DNA of 64,000 nt from an uncultured Actinomyces sp. (GCA_900545825.1 URAS01000010.1:1-64000), one strand, 5' to 3'; positions 1-9,288 are shown, numbered from the stretch's first letter. The notes: generated by a model from the sequence alone, not told the origin. A program made the numbers and translations.

Positions 1-213
1 CTGGGTCCGGCCATCCTTGTGTGGGGCTCGCTGATGGCGGCGACGCCGACATTCCACCCGTTCCGCTACTTCGAGTTTTCCGTGGGATTGTGTGCCTTCG
101 CCGCGGCAATTCTGATGGCGACGCCGTCAGTGGCGGCGATTCGTGCGCAGGCGAGCGCGGAGAGCACGCAGACGATCGGCTCGTCGGTCGAGGGCGCGGA
201 CGAGGTTGAGTGA
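1..213 (+). CDS. C-terminal end of a membrane protein (partial)
   Basis: Frame 1 is open from the first base to a TGA at 211-213, giving about 70 residues. The first 45 residues hold two hydrophobic stretches (around LGPAILVWGSLMAA and VGLCAFAAAILMATP), followed by a short polar tail rich in Ser and Glu. This looks like the last two membrane helices of a larger protein whose start lies outside the window. Its 3' end overlaps the convergent glycosyltransferase gene by 87 bases, which is long for convergent genes and lowers confidence. I do not recognise the family. Two glycosyltransferases alongside make a cell-surface polysaccharide or lipid role possible, but that is inference. Confidence 0.45.
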   Translation: MGPAILVWGSLMAATPTFHPFRYFEFSVGLCAFAAAILMATPSVAAIRAQASAESTQTIGSSVEGADEVE

Positions 214-1176
214 TTCGTCAATGCGGGTGAGAGGTTCCTCGACGCGGGTGACCGAGTCTTCCATTCGAGTGAAGGAATCGTTCGCCTGCTCGAAGGCTTG
301 GTTGAGCTGATCGACACGGTTTTCCAACGCGTCGAGCCGGGATGCCAGGCCCTCGCTGCGGCGGCGTTCCTCGCCGAAGCGGGCCCCGAGGTACACGAGT
401 AGCCCGAGATTGTTGGCGTCGGGAGTATTGACCCAGGTGCGGAGGTTCTCGTCGCGCACGTACTGGTCGTAGTGGGCATGCGAAGCCGACATCGCCAGGG
501 TGGAGTTGCCCTCGTCGCCGTCGGCCGCGGGACGCTGGTGCCAGTGAGCCAAAGGCGAGGGCGTGTCGATCCACCCGAGCGGCCCGGCGAGGCTGAGGCG
601 CAGGTGAAGCTCCCAGTCTTCGACGACCGGCAGGTTCGGGTTGAATCCGCCGACGGCCTCCAGTGAGGCGCGTCGATAGAGCCCCGAAATCGGGACGGCC
701 TGGTTTTCCTCCGCCAAGCGCGACAGCGAAATCTGGGTGATCTCCGGCCACACCCTCTGACGGGAGTCCTCGACGATCCGATCGCCCTCCACGTGCTCAT
801 AAACAATGTCGGTGGGGACGAACGCGGCCTGGGCGTCCTCGTGGGAGTCAAGATAGGCCATGGTCGTCGCCAGGAAACCGGGGTCCCACGTGTCGTCGTC
901 ATCATGGACCGCGATATAAGGGGAATCGGTGGCGTGGATCCCGTCGATGAGGGCCTGTGCCCGCCCGTGCGAGTCGGCGTGATCGCAGATCGTCACGCGT
1001 TCAGGCGGCAGCGGTGATTCGGCGACGACGTGGGCGGTTCGATTGGCATCGCCGCCGTCGTTGATGACGTAGACGTGGTAGTCGTTCGTCGTCTGGGCGG
1101 CGATAGAGCGGAGCGCCCTTCGCAAGAACACGGGCCGGTTCTTCGTCCGGCAAATGACCGCTGTCGGTTCAGGCAT
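127..1176 (-). CDS. Family 2 glycosyltransferase with C-terminal coiled coil
   Basis: 349 residues. The N-terminal half is a GT-A fold: CRTKNRP near the start, an INDGG nucleotide-binding segment at about 39-43, and an HDDDD metal/sugar-nucleotide motif at about 92-96. VVEDWELHLRL around 185 supplies the ED pair typical of the GT2 catalytic base. The last 90 residues are heptad-like and strongly charged (RLDALENRVDQLNQAFEQ onward), so they probably form a coiled coil for oligomerisation or partner binding. There is no signal peptide or membrane helix, so it should act at the cytoplasmic face. An AAGGAG ribosome site precedes the ATG. It lies 15 bases after a paralogue on the same strand, so the two are probably cotranscribed. 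The acceptor is unknown; glycan or glycolipid assembly is likely. Confidence 0.85.
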   Translation of the reverse strand: MPEPTAVICRTKNRPVFLRRALRSIAAQTTNDYHVYVINDGGDANRTAHVVAESPLPPERVTICDHADSHGRAQALIDGIHATDSPYIAVHDDDDTWDPGFLATTMAYLDSHEDAQAAFVPTDIVYEHVEGDRIVEDSRQRVWPEITQISLSRLAEENQAVPISGLYRRASLEAVGGFNPNLPVVEDWELHLRLSLAGPLGWIDTPSPLAHWHQRPAADGDEGNSTLAMSASHAHYDQYVRDENLRTWVNTPDANNLGLLVYLGARFGEERRRSEGLASRLDALENRVDQLNQAFEQANDSFTRMEDSVTRVEEPLTRIDESLNLVRALDRRADRLRALRARLRTNRRH

Positions 1177-1191
1177 GGGACTCCTTGATCG

Positions 1192-2154
1192 CTATCGCTG
1201 AATGAGACGATGATAAAGGTCGCGGGCGATGTAGGTCACAGGATTCGCCTGCTGTTGTTGGGCGGCGCCCCACCGCGACCGGAAGAAACGCGTGCCGCGC
1301 TGCGCCTGATACTTCACCGTCGAAAGGGCCGAGCCGCCGCCGGCCCCGCCGGAACGCTTCGACATCGACGCGATGAACAGCAGCGCGCCAACGCCGTGGG
1401 CCTGGGCGTATTCGCGCAGGTACTCGTCGCGGACCTTGAGGTCGAAGTAGGCGTGGTCGTTGGCCCCGGCGAACACCGAGTTCCCCATGACGCCCCTCTG
1501 GGCGCGCCGCTGGTGCCAGAAGGCGAGCGGGTGGCCGTCGATGTAGGCGACGTCGTGGGCGACGGCCAGGCGCAGGTGGAACTCCCAGTCGCCGACGACG
1601 GGCAGGTCGTCGCGGAAGCCGCCGAGCTCGGAGATGACCGCGGCACGGTACAGGCAGCCGATCGGCACGGCAATGTTCTGGCTCATCAGCTCGGTCAGCG
1701 AGAACTGGTGGATCTCGGGCCACGCGGGTTCGCGGCCCAGCTCGACCACCCGGTTGCCCTCGATCCGCTCGAGGACGATCTCGGTGCGCACGGCGACGCC
1801 GGCGTATTCCGGGTGCTCCTCGAGGAGGCCGACCGTCCGTTCGAGGAACGACGGCGCCCACGTGTCATCGTCGTCGTGGACGCAAATGTAGGCGCCGCGG
1901 GCTTCGCTGATCGCCTGGTTCGAGGCGTGCTCCATGCCCTGCGACTGCGCGTTGTGGATGACGCGGGCACGGCCCTTCAGCGCTGAGGCATAACGCTCGA
2001 GGAGGGCGTCGACGGGTTTGGGGGCCCCACCGTCGTTCACAATGATGAGCTCCCAGCTGGGGAAGCTCTGCGAGGCGACATCCATGATCGCGCGCTTGAG
2101 GAGAATTTCGCGATCCTTCGTCCGCATGACAACGGAAACCTGAGGCTCAGACAC
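1192..2154 (-). CDS. Family 2 glycosyltransferase, paralogue of the next gene
   Basis: 320 residues, colinear with the downstream neighbour: MRTKDRE near the N terminus, VNDGG, then VHDDDDTW as the DxD region at about residue 95. Where the neighbour has VVEDWELHLRL this protein has VVGDWEFHLRL, so the first acid of the usual ED pair is a glycine. Its activity may therefore differ. It lacks the long coiled coil and ends in a basic tail rich in Arg, Gln and Ala. The start is GTG with an AGGA-type ribosome site about six bases upstream. As the first gene of the pair it faces manA divergently, and manA supplies mannose phosphates that could feed GDP-mannose for such enzymes (inference). Confidence 0.85.
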   Translation of the reverse strand: MSEPQVSVVMRTKDREILLKRAIMDVASQSFPSWELIIVNDGGAPKPVDALLERYASALKGRARVIHNAQSQGMEHASNQAISEARGAYICVHDDDDTWAPSFLERTVGLLEEHPEYAGVAVRTEIVLERIEGNRVVELGREPAWPEIHQFSLTELMSQNIAVPIGCLYRAAVISELGGFRDDLPVVGDWEFHLRLAVAHDVAYIDGHPLAFWHQRRAQRGVMGNSVFAGANDHAYFDLKVRDEYLREYAQAHGVGALLFIASMSKRSGGAGGGSALSTVKYQAQRGTRFFRSRWGAAQQQQANPVTYIARDLYHRLIQR

Positions 2155-2276
2155 GTCTTGTCCTTTCGTGCGACTACTTCGGCTGCCAGCTTAGCCGACG
2201 CCCCGCAGGTCAGGCGAGGGGCCGAAGGCGGCGGGGTGTGGGACAATGCGTAACCGAGACGACGGAGAGGACGGAC

Positions 2277-3464
2277 GTGGAACCAATTACGGGCACCATC
2301 CAGCACTATGCGTGGGGGTCAACGGACGTCCTCGCCGACTTCATGGGGCGCGAGCCCACGGCGAGCGCATGGGCCGAGGTCTGGTTCGGGTCGCACCCCC
2401 TGGGGCCCACGCTGTTTCCTGACGGGTCGACGGTAGCGACGCGGATCGCCGCCGACCCCCAGGCGATGCTCGGCGACGCCGTGGTCGCCCAGTTTGGGTC
2501 GCGCTTGCCCTACCTCCTGAAATTCATCGCCCCCGCGCAGCCCCTGTCGCTGCAGGTCCACCCGTCAAAGCAGCAGGCCGCCGCCGGGTGGGCCAGCGAG
2601 GAGGCCGCCGGCATCCCCCTGTCGTCGCCGGCCAGGAATTACCGCGACGCCAACCATAAACCCGAGCTCATCTACGCCCTCACCGGGTTGGAGGCCCTAG
2701 CCGGGTTCCGGGCGCCACGGCGGGCCGCCGAAATCGTCGACGGCCTGGCGTCGCCGCTCGCACGCCAGGTGTCCGACATCATGAGGGCGAACTCCGGCGA
2801 CGCCGGCCTCGAGGCCGCGACGCGTTTCCTCCTCGAACCCGAGACCCGGCCCACGCCCGAGGCCGTCGCGGCGACCGTCGCCGCGTGCGAGGAGCGGCTG
2901 GCGTCAGGGACGTCGCCGAGCGTGCGCGCCGACCGCGTCGCCGTCGACCTCCAGGCGGCCTACCCCGGTGATCCGGCCGTCGTCCTCGCCCTGCTGCTTA
3001 ACCCCGTGAGTCTGCGCCCCGGCGAAGTCCTCTTTACCCCGGCCGGTTCGCTGCACTGCTATCTTCTGGGGTTGGGCGTCGAACTCATGGCCGATTCCGA
3101 CAACGTCCTCCGCGCCGGCCTGACGAGCAAACACGTCGACGTCGCCGAGGCCCTGAAAAACACGGTGTTCCACGGCGCGCCGCCCGTGCGCATCGCCGCC
3201 GAAAGCCTGACCCCGGCCACCGAGGTCTTCTATGCGCCGGTCGCCGACTTTGAGCTGTCGGTCACCCGCGTCGCGTTCGGGACGGCCCTCGAGCTGCCGG
3301 GCTCGGGGCCGCGGATTATCGCCTGCATCGAAGGTGGGATTGAGGCCCGCTCGACCGCGGGCGCCGTCCGGCTGCGCCGCGGCGAGGCGGCGTTTATCAC
3401 CGCCGCCGAACGCGACGTCGTGCTCGCCGGCGAAGGCCGCCTGGTCCAAGCGAGCGTCCCGTAA
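2277..3464 (+). CDS. manA: Mannose-6-phosphate isomerase, class I
   Basis: 395 residues from the GTG at 2277, chosen because GGAGAGG lies six bases upstream and the protein then begins MEPITGTIQHYAWGS, as the family normally does. An earlier in-frame GTG at 2238 has no ribosome site. It interconverts fructose-6-phosphate and mannose-6-phosphate in the cytosol. Zinc-site segments of the cupin fold are present: LQVHPSKQ (Gln and His), NHKPELIYAL (Glu) and GSLHCYLLGLGVELM (His). The catalytic-region pattern RAGLTSKHVDV follows. Length and order fit a complete enzyme. It is transcribed away from the two glycosyltransferases and converges on the TIGR03089 gene, with 35 bases between the stops. Confidence 0.93.
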   Translation: MEPITGTIQHYAWGSTDVLADFMGREPTASAWAEVWFGSHPLGPTLFPDGSTVATRIAADPQAMLGDAVVAQFGSRLPYLLKFIAPAQPLSLQVHPSKQQAAAGWASEEAAGIPLSSPARNYRDANHKPELIYALTGLEALAGFRAPRRAAEIVDGLASPLARQVSDIMRANSGDAGLEAATRFLLEPETRPTPEAVAATVAACEERLASGTSPSVRADRVAVDLQAAYPGDPAVVLALLLNPVSLRPGEVLFTPAGSLHCYLLGLGVELMADSDNVLRAGLTSKHVDVAEALKNTVFHGAPPVRIAAESLTPATEVFYAPVADFELSVTRVAFGTALELPGSGPRIIACIEGGIEARSTAGAVRLRRGEAAFITAAERDVVLAGEGRLVQASVP

Positions 3465-3499
3465 ACCGTGCGGGGAAGGAACGCGCGGCCGACGGGGGA

Positions 3500-4192
3500 C
3501 TAGTGCGCGAGCGTCGCGCGTTCCTGCTCGAGCAGGCGCGGGCTCGGCGGGGCCTGCGTGAGGACGGCGTCGCCGTCGGCCAGCCAAATCCCCAGGCAGC
3601 GGGCCAAATCCCGCCGGGGGTCGCCGGCCTGCCACGCGACACGGGTGCCGGGGGTGACGCCCTCGGCGGGCGTGAGCAGCTCGGTGACGCTGGCGTCCCA
3701 CCCGACGATCGGGCGGTCGGTGGCCGCCAGCTCCCACGGGGTCTCGACGAGGGCGTCGGGCTGGCTCATGACGGCCTGCGCGGCGTCCTCGGTGCCGGCG
3801 GGAACCGTACCCGGCCACGCAAGCGCCAGCGACGGCAGCGGCTGGGCGAGGACGTCGAGGACGCCGGCCTCCGTCGCCTCGGCCAGGTCCTCTTCTGTGG
3901 TCGCGACGGCGACGTCCGCGCCGGCAAAATCCGCACTCCGGCCCAGGTCCAACGTGCAGCCGGCCTGCAGAACCCCGAGGCCCCACATGAGGGCGCGCCA
4001 GTGGGAATCCAGACGCACGGCGACGAGTGCGCCGGCCTCGACCCCGAGGTCGGCCAGCAGCAACCCACTGATTTTGCTGGCCCACCGACCAATCGTCGGG
4101 CCCGCCAGTTCGATGCGGTCCTCGTCACTGTAGAACGTCAAACGGGGCGCGGCGGTCGCCGTCACTTGGGTGACGAGGTCGGCGAAAGTCAC
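3500..4192 (-). CDS. TIGR03089 family protein (AMP-binding-enzyme-like)
   Basis: 230 residues from a GTG preceded by a good AAGGAGG site seven bases upstream. A longer open frame back to 4285 would run over the whiB promoter and is not credible. The protein resembles only the first part of acyl-CoA synthetase/AMP-binding enzymes: an ALVAVRLDSHWRALMWGLGVLQAG stretch corresponds to the substrate-pocket helix region. It lacks the ATP-binding P-loop and the C-terminal domain needed for adenylation. This matches the actinobacterial TIGR03089 family, whose function is unknown to me. It sits divergently from whiB, a conserved actinobacterial neighbourhood. Confidence 0.75.
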   Translation of the reverse strand: MTFADLVTQVTATAAPRLTFYSDEDRIELAGPTIGRWASKISGLLLADLGVEAGALVAVRLDSHWRALMWGLGVLQAGCTLDLGRSADFAGADVAVATTEEDLAEATEAGVLDVLAQPLPSLALAWPGTVPAGTEDAAQAVMSQPDALVETPWELAATDRPIVGWDASVTELLTPAEGVTPGTRVAWQAGDPRRDLARCLGIWLADGDAVLTQAPPSPRLLEQERATLAH

Positions 4193-4246
4193 GGTCGAAC
4201 CTCCTTGCGTCGAAGAATGGTCTGAGGATGCCTTATCACGTTCCGC

Positions 4247-4275
4247 TTGACTTGATAGGATGACACGCGTGTAAT
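4247..4275 (+). promoter_or_regulatory. Sigma-70-type promoter of whiB
   Basis: TTGACT at 4247-4252, a 17-base spacer and TGTAAT at 4270-4275 form a near-consensus promoter pointing to whiB, with an expected start near 4282 and a leader of about 33 bases. The -10 box overlaps a perfect 10-base palindrome, ACACGCGTGT (4263-4272), which could be an operator. Confidence 0.75.
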
Positions 4276-4314
4276 TCAAACACACGCCGTGAATGCTGAT
4301 CGAGGGGAACGACT

Positions 4315-4608
4315 GTGTGGAACATCTATGGTGAAGGCCCGCTGGACCTGGCCTCCCTTGACCACACCCTCCCCGAAGCTGGCGACGGCCTGTTGGCGTG
4401 GCAGGAGCACGCGCTGTGCGCCCAGACTGACCCCGAGGCGTTTTTCCCTGAAAAGGGCGGGTCGACGCGCGAAGCCAAGCAGGTCTGCGAGATGTGCGGC
4501 GTCAAAGACCAGTGCCTGGAGTATGCGCTCGAAAACGACGAGCGCTTCGGCATCTGGGGTGGCCTTTCGGAGCGTGAACGCAGGCGATTGAAGAAGCAGG
4601 CGGGCTGA
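4315..4608 (+). CDS. whiB: WhiB-family iron-sulfur transcription factor
   Basis: 97 residues from GTG with a GAGGGG site. Four cysteines in the WhiB arrangement are visible: LCAQTDP, then CEMCGVKDQC, which would bind a [4Fe-4S] cluster. They are followed by the family turn GIWGGLSERERR and a basic end (RRLKKQAG) for DNA or sigma-factor contact. Length and an N terminus of about 35 residues fit the WhmD/WhiB2 subgroup, which acts with the primary sigma factor in septation and cell-cycle control; the subgroup assignment is inference. It has its own strong promoter and is followed after five bases by a large glycosyltransferase gene. Confidence 0.93.
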   Translation: MWNIYGEGPLDLASLDHTLPEAGDGLLAWQEHALCAQTDPEAFFPEKGGSTREAKQVCEMCGVKDQCLEYALENDERFGIWGGLSERERRRLKKQAG

Positions 4609-4613
4609 GCCTG

Positions 4614-7600
4614 GTGGGGGAACGGCCCGCGGCGGTGACCACCTGCGCGTTTATCGTCACCAGGGGGAGCACGCCATTCCTTCCGCACGCCGTGGCGTCA
4701 CTGCGCGCCCAGACGTTGCGGCCGCATCGCGCCGCCATCGTCGACGTGTCGGCCCCCGATTCTCCCGAGCACTTAACCCCCGAGGTCATCGCGCGGATGA
4801 CCGACGGGGTGTACCTCATCGAGGCCGCCCAGCCGACGTTGGGTGCCGCCGTCACCGCGGCGGTCAAGGCGTTGGGTCCCGACGACGACTACCTGTGGAT
4901 CCTTCACGACGACTGCGCGCCCGCCCCCGACTGCCTGGAGCATCTCACCGAGGTCATGGGCAGCGACGAACAGATCGCTATCACCGGCCCCAAGCAGTGC
5001 CGGTGGGACGACGACTCGCACCTCCTCGAGGTCGGCATCCATGCGACCGCGCACGGGCGTCGGCTCGAGGTGTGCGACCCCGGCGAGGTCGACCAGGGCC
5101 AGCACGACCGCACGGGCGACGTCCTCGCCGTCGGGTCCGCCGGTATGCTCGTCGACCGGCGCGTGTGGAAGGCCCTCGGCGGATTCGACCGCAACCTCGG
5201 ACCGTTCTATGACGGCTGGGAATTCGGCCGCCGCGCCCGGCTGGCTGGCTACCGCGTCGTCGTCGCCACCGACGCCCGGGTGCGCCACGCCCGCGCCAGT
5301 TTCGAGGGCGCCCGGGTTGCCCGGCGGTCCCCGGACCCGGCGGACGTCAGCCCGGCCCGCCTCATCCACCTGGCGCGTGCGTCCGCGGCGCCGCCCGAGC
5401 CGATCGAATACACCGACGACGAGCCCCACGATCACGTCGACATGCGGCGCCCGGCCATTTGGATTCGCTCCGGAGACCCGACGCTGAGCGTCCTCGCCAA
5501 GGGCGATCGCGGCCGCTCGCTGGCCCAGCGCCGCTGGAGCGAGCTGTATGCGTGGGCGCTGTCGGTGCGCGCCCCCTGGCTGCCCTTCGTCCTTCTCACG
5601 ATGATCGTCGCGGGGCTGGGGCGGGCGATTGGGCGCCTGCTCACCAAGCAGCCGGCGGCAGCGCTCGCCGAATTCTGCGCCCCGTGGCGGATTGTTGGCC
5701 GCCTCGACCACCTCATGTCGTCGAGGCGGCAGGTGGCGCGGCAGGCCCAGCGTCCCCGCTCGGTGCTGAAACCCTTCCAAGCCAGCCTCGTCGACGTGTG
5801 GGAAGACCAACGGATCGCCCGGAGAATCCGCTCTGACGCCCTCGCGCCCGCGCCGCTCGAGCCGATCGCCCAGGCGAACCAGCGGCTCTACCGGCGGCGC
5901 GCGCTGTGGACGTTCGTCGCGCTGATCGCCGCGGTCACCGCGGTGACGGTGTGGGCGTTTTCCGCGCGCTGGGCGGGCTTTATGGGCGGCGAATTCGCCC
6001 CCCTGCCGCTGCGCGGCGGCGACCTCTGGGACATGGCGTGGTCGGCGTGGGTGAACGGCGGCGACGGCAGCCCCGGCCCGGCCCGGCCGCTGCTCGTCCT
6101 TCTCGCGCTCGGCTACGCACCGTTTGCACTGGTCGGCGTCACCCCGACGGCCTGGTTCGAGGTCGCCTTCCTCCTGACGCCGATCGTCAGCTTCGCCACC
6201 GCGTGGATCGGTTGCGGCGCGCTGGCGCGGTCCCTGCCGATGCGCGCGTTCGTCGCGACCGCATGGGCACTGTGGCCGACCCTGTGGATCGGCCTGTGGG
6301 CCGGCGACGTCGGCACGGTCGCCGCGCACGTTGGCCTGCCGTTACTCGTCTGGGGCGTTCGTGCGATGAGCGGTCTCGCCGTCCCCGAGATCTACCTGGG
6401 CGCCGACGGTGACGTGCAGGTTCCCCGGACGCGCGCCGCGACCTGCGGGGCGGGCGTGGCCGCCCTCGTGCTGCCGTGGATGAGCGCGACGCACCTGGTC
6501 GTCGGCACCCTGTTCGCGGTCGTCATGGTCGGCCTGGGCGTGGCGCGGGCGATTGTCGCGAGGACGCCGCGGTACGCGCTGCGCGCCGGCGCCGCGGTGA
6601 TCCCCTCGATCTTCCTCATGCTGCCGTCGATCGTCGCCGCCACGCACGGCGCGGGCCTGCGGACGTTCGCGTGGGCGTCGCCCACCGGGCAGCGGGTTTT
6701 CGACGGGCCCGACCGGCTGTCGCTGGCGCTCGGCTCGCCGATCAATATCGCCGTGATCAGCGACGTTATCGGCACCCACGGGACGTGGTGGCTGATCGCC
6801 GTGGCGTGCCTGCCGGCGGTGACGGCCGTCGGCGGCGCCCTCGCGCTCGCGCGGCCCTCGCGGGTCCTCGCGACCCGGGCGGCGTGGCTGGGCGTTGTCA
6901 TCGTGTGGCTCGTCCTGCTGACGGCGCCGCACCAGGCCGCGCCCGGCCCCATGCTGTCGCTCGGCGGCTGGTGCCTGCTTGCGGCGGCCGCCGGGTGGGC
7001 GGGCCTCACATGGGACCGTTCACACGTATGGACGGTCGCGCCCGCCGCCCTCGTCGGCGCGGCCCTCGTCGCCAGCGCCGTCGCTTTGCCCGGCCTGGCC
7101 ACGAAGAACTTGGGCGCGGAATTCCCCGAGGCCAGCGTCCGCCACACGCGCGTCCCACCCGCCGCCGAGCTGCGGCAACGCGCCACCGCGAAGTCGCGCC
7201 TGCTGGTCGTCCACGCCACCGACGACGGGATCGCCGTCGACATCTGGCGGGGGATGGGGCGCTCGCTCACCGACGTGTCCGACGCGCAGGCTGCGCCCGG
7301 CGAGGCCGCCAGCCAAGACCTCGCCAATGCCCTCGCCCGGGGCACGCGCGCCGGCTCGACCTCGATCGCCCAAACCCTCGCTAACCACGCGATCGACGAG
7401 GTCGTCCTGCGCTCGCAGGGCCCGGCCGACGACGACTTGGCGATGGCGCTCGACGCCGCGTCCGGACTGACCCGCGTGTCGCATCAGGGCTCCGAGATCG
7501 CGTGGCGCGTTGACCGCGAGGTGCTCACGCCTGGGCAGCAGCCGCGGCGGGCGTGGATTGCCGACTCGCGCGGCGCGACCCCGCTGGATTCCGGGGCGTC

Positions 7601-7880
7601 GCGAATTTCGACCACGCTGGCGGCGTCGTCGAGCGAACGCGAGATCACGCTGGCCGAGCGCGCCGCGCGCGGCTGGCACGCGTCGCTGGACGGCGAGAGC
7701 CTGGCGGCGACGACAACGTCCGGCTGGGCCCAGGGCTTCACCGTGCCGGCGGGCTTGTCCGGGCACCTCTCGATCAGCTACGGGCCGGCGTGGTGGCCGT
7801 GGTGGCGGGCGATGACGCTCGTCAGTTTCGTTCTCGCCGCGATCGCGGCGTTCCCGACCAGGCGACGGAGGGTCCTGTAG
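4614..7880 (+). CDS. Large membrane glycosyltransferase, GT2 domain plus multipass region
   Basis: 1088 residues. Residues about 8-240 form a GT2 domain with IVTRGSTPFLPHAVASL, the acidic motif ILHDDCAP and GGFDRNLGPFYDGWEFGRRARLAGY. From about 310 onward there are many hydrophobic segments, for example WLPFVLLTMIVAGLG and ALWTFVALIAAVTAVTVWAF, consistent with 10-12 membrane helices. The last 300 residues are soluble and probably extracytoplasmic before a final helix. This architecture suggests transfer of sugars onto lipid-linked or surface glycans. The start is uncertain: GTG 4614 follows whiB closely, while GTG 4635 would give MTTCAFIVTRG. The next gene starts on the base after its stop, so the two are translationally coupled. 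Confidence 0.85.
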   Translation: MGERPAAVTTCAFIVTRGSTPFLPHAVASLRAQTLRPHRAAIVDVSAPDSPEHLTPEVIARMTDGVYLIEAAQPTLGAAVTAAVKALGPDDDYLWILHDDCAPAPDCLEHLTEVMGSDEQIAITGPKQCRWDDDSHLLEVGIHATAHGRRLEVCDPGEVDQGQHDRTGDVLAVGSAGMLVDRRVWKALGGFDRNLGPFYDGWEFGRRARLAGYRVVVATDARVRHARASFEGARVARRSPDPADVSPARLIHLARASAAPPEPIEYTDDEPHDHVDMRRPAIWIRSGDPTLSVLAKGDRGRSLAQRRWSELYAWALSVRAPWLPFVLLTMIVAGLGRAIGRLLTKQPAAALAEFCAPWRIVGRLDHLMSSRRQVARQAQRPRSVLKPFQASLVDVWEDQRIARRIRSDALAPAPLEPIAQANQRLYRRRALWTFVALIAAVTAVTVWAFSARWAGFMGGEFAPLPLRGGDLWDMAWSAWVNGGDGSPGPARPLLVLLALGYAPFALVGVTPTAWFEVAFLLTPIVSFATAWIGCGALARSLPMRAFVATAWALWPTLWIGLWAGDVGTVAAHVGLPLLVWGVRAMSGLAVPEIYLGADGDVQVPRTRAATCGAGVAALVLPWMSATHLVVGTLFAVVMVGLGVARAIVARTPRYALRAGAAVIPSIFLMLPSIVAATHGAGLRTFAWASPTGQRVFDGPDRLSLALGSPINIAVISDVIGTHGTWWLIAVACLPAVTAVGGALALARPSRVLATRAAWLGVVIVWLVLLTAPHQAAPGPMLSLGGWCLLAAAAGWAGLTWDRSHVWTVAPAALVGAALVASAVALPGLATKNLGAEFPEASVRHTRVPPAAELRQRATAKSRLLVVHATDDGIAVDIWRGMGRSLTDVSDAQAAPGEAASQDLANALARGTRAGSTSIAQTLANHAIDEVVLRSQGPADDDLAMALDAASGLTRVSHQGSEIAWRVDREVLTPGQQPRRAWIADSRGATPLDSGASRISTTLAASSSEREITLAERAARGWHASLDGESLAATTTSGWAQGFTVPAGLSGHLSISYGPAWWPWWRAMTLVSFVLAAIAAFPTRRRRVL

Positions 7881-9284
7881 ATGCGCTGGGTCAAAGGAAT
7901 CGCCGGCGTCATCACCGCGGTGGGGGTCATCCTCGTCCTCGCCCTCCTCGCGGTCATCCCCACGCCGCAATTTGAGGCCGCTAGCCCGCGTCACCTCGTC
8001 GGCCACGCGGCCGCGACGACGCAGGGCGCCGCCTGCCCGTCCCTCGACGGGGCCGACGGGACAACCCTGGCCCTCGCGAGGGCGGTCGGCAAGACCGCGC
8101 CCGCCGGTCGCCTCGCGGGCGCCGGCGTCTCGCAACTGCGGCCGGTCGCCCCCGGCCTTGCCCAGGCCAGCCAGGACGACGCGTCCGGCGCGATCATCAC
8201 GGCCGAGCCGGCAGACGGCGCCGCGTCGCAGCCGTTCGGCGTCGTCGCTGCCCACGGGTCCAGCGAGCGCTTCGGCCTGGCGGCGGCGCTGTGCCGCGGC
8301 CCGCGCACGCTCACGTGGTTTGTTGGCGGTGACGCGTCCGAGGGGCGCACCGTCGTCGTCACGCTCGTCAACCCGTCGTCCGCCCCGGTGACCGTCACCA
8401 TCGACGTGTGGTCGGCGACCGGCGAGGCCGACTGGGCCCAGGTGTCCGTCGTCGTCAAGCCGGGATCGTCCCAGCAGGTCCCGCTGTCGGAGCGCATCGT
8501 CGGCCAGACGCGCCTCGCCTGGCGGGTCAGCGCGACCGGCGCGGGCATCGTCGCGTTCGCCCAAACGTACGGGACCGACGGGCTGAGCCCGACTGGGTGG
8601 GAGGCGATCCCCGCGGCGCCCTCGCCGGCGGCCACGCTCATCATTCCGCTGGCCACCGCCAACGTCGCCGACGGCAAGGTCCGCCTGGTCAACCCGTCGT
8701 CGACGCGGGCGACCTATTCGATCGAGGTCGTCTCGCGCTCCGGCTCGCAGGCCCTGCCCGGCGCCACCCACGCCGTCCTCGCGCCCGGGGCGGTCTCCGA
8801 CATTTCGCTGGCGGGCGTCTCCGACGGGGTGCGGGCCGTGCGGGTCCACGCGTCGCACGCCCTCGTCGGCGCCGCGTTGATTCCGGGCGCCGAGACGTCG
8901 GTCGATTCGGGTAACGCCGACCTGGGTGCCCAGCTGGGCGTCGACACGTCGGTCAAGGGCCGCGACGTTGCATGGTCGGCGGCGGTCGCGCCGACGACGG
9001 CCGGCACGCTGATCGTCCCCGCCGACACGGAAGGCCAGGTCATCGGCTATGCGGCCCAGACCACCCGGATCCGTCTGGTGGGAACCGACGGCGCCGCGCA
9101 CACCATCGACATCGCCGCGCACTCGACCGGCGAGCTGGGCCTGTCGCCCGGCGTCTACACCCTGTCGTCGCCGAAACCCGTGTCCGTGGGCGTCGCGCTT
9201 GCGCGCGAGGCCGGCGTCGCCTGGCTGCCCGTCGTCGCCGCGCAGGACGATGCGGCTGCCTCGCGCGTCCTCCTGTGGCCCTAG
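7881..9284 (+). CDS. DUF5719 family exported protein
   Basis: 467 residues. A single hydrophobic helix (GIAGVITAVGVILVLALLAV, residues about 5-25) acts as signal anchor, and the rest is predicted outside the membrane. That portion is Ala/Val/Ser/Thr rich and beta-like, with a repeated pattern of VRLVNPSSTRATYSIEV and VTLVNPSSAPVTVTIDV, so it probably consists of immunoglobulin-like or beta-propeller units. It matches the actinobacterial DUF5719 family, regularly found between the large glycosyltransferase and DUF3499 genes. Function is unknown; the ATG directly abuts the glycosyltransferase stop, suggesting the two work at the same surface site. Confidence 0.8.
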   Translation: MRWVKGIAGVITAVGVILVLALLAVIPTPQFEAASPRHLVGHAAATTQGAACPSLDGADGTTLALARAVGKTAPAGRLAGAGVSQLRPVAPGLAQASQDDASGAIITAEPADGAASQPFGVVAAHGSSERFGLAAALCRGPRTLTWFVGGDASEGRTVVVTLVNPSSAPVTVTIDVWSATGEADWAQVSVVVKPGSSQQVPLSERIVGQTRLAWRVSATGAGIVAFAQTYGTDGLSPTGWEAIPAAPSPAATLIIPLATANVADGKVRLVNPSSTRATYSIEVVSRSGSQALPGATHAVLAPGAVSDISLAGVSDGVRAVRVHASHALVGAALIPGAETSVDSGNADLGAQLGVDTSVKGRDVAWSAAVAPTTAGTLIVPADTEGQVIGYAAQTTRIRLVGTDGAAHTIDIAAHSTGELGLSPGVYTLSSPKPVSVGVALAREAGVAWLPVVAAQDDAAASRVLLWP

Positions 9285-9288
9285 CCGC

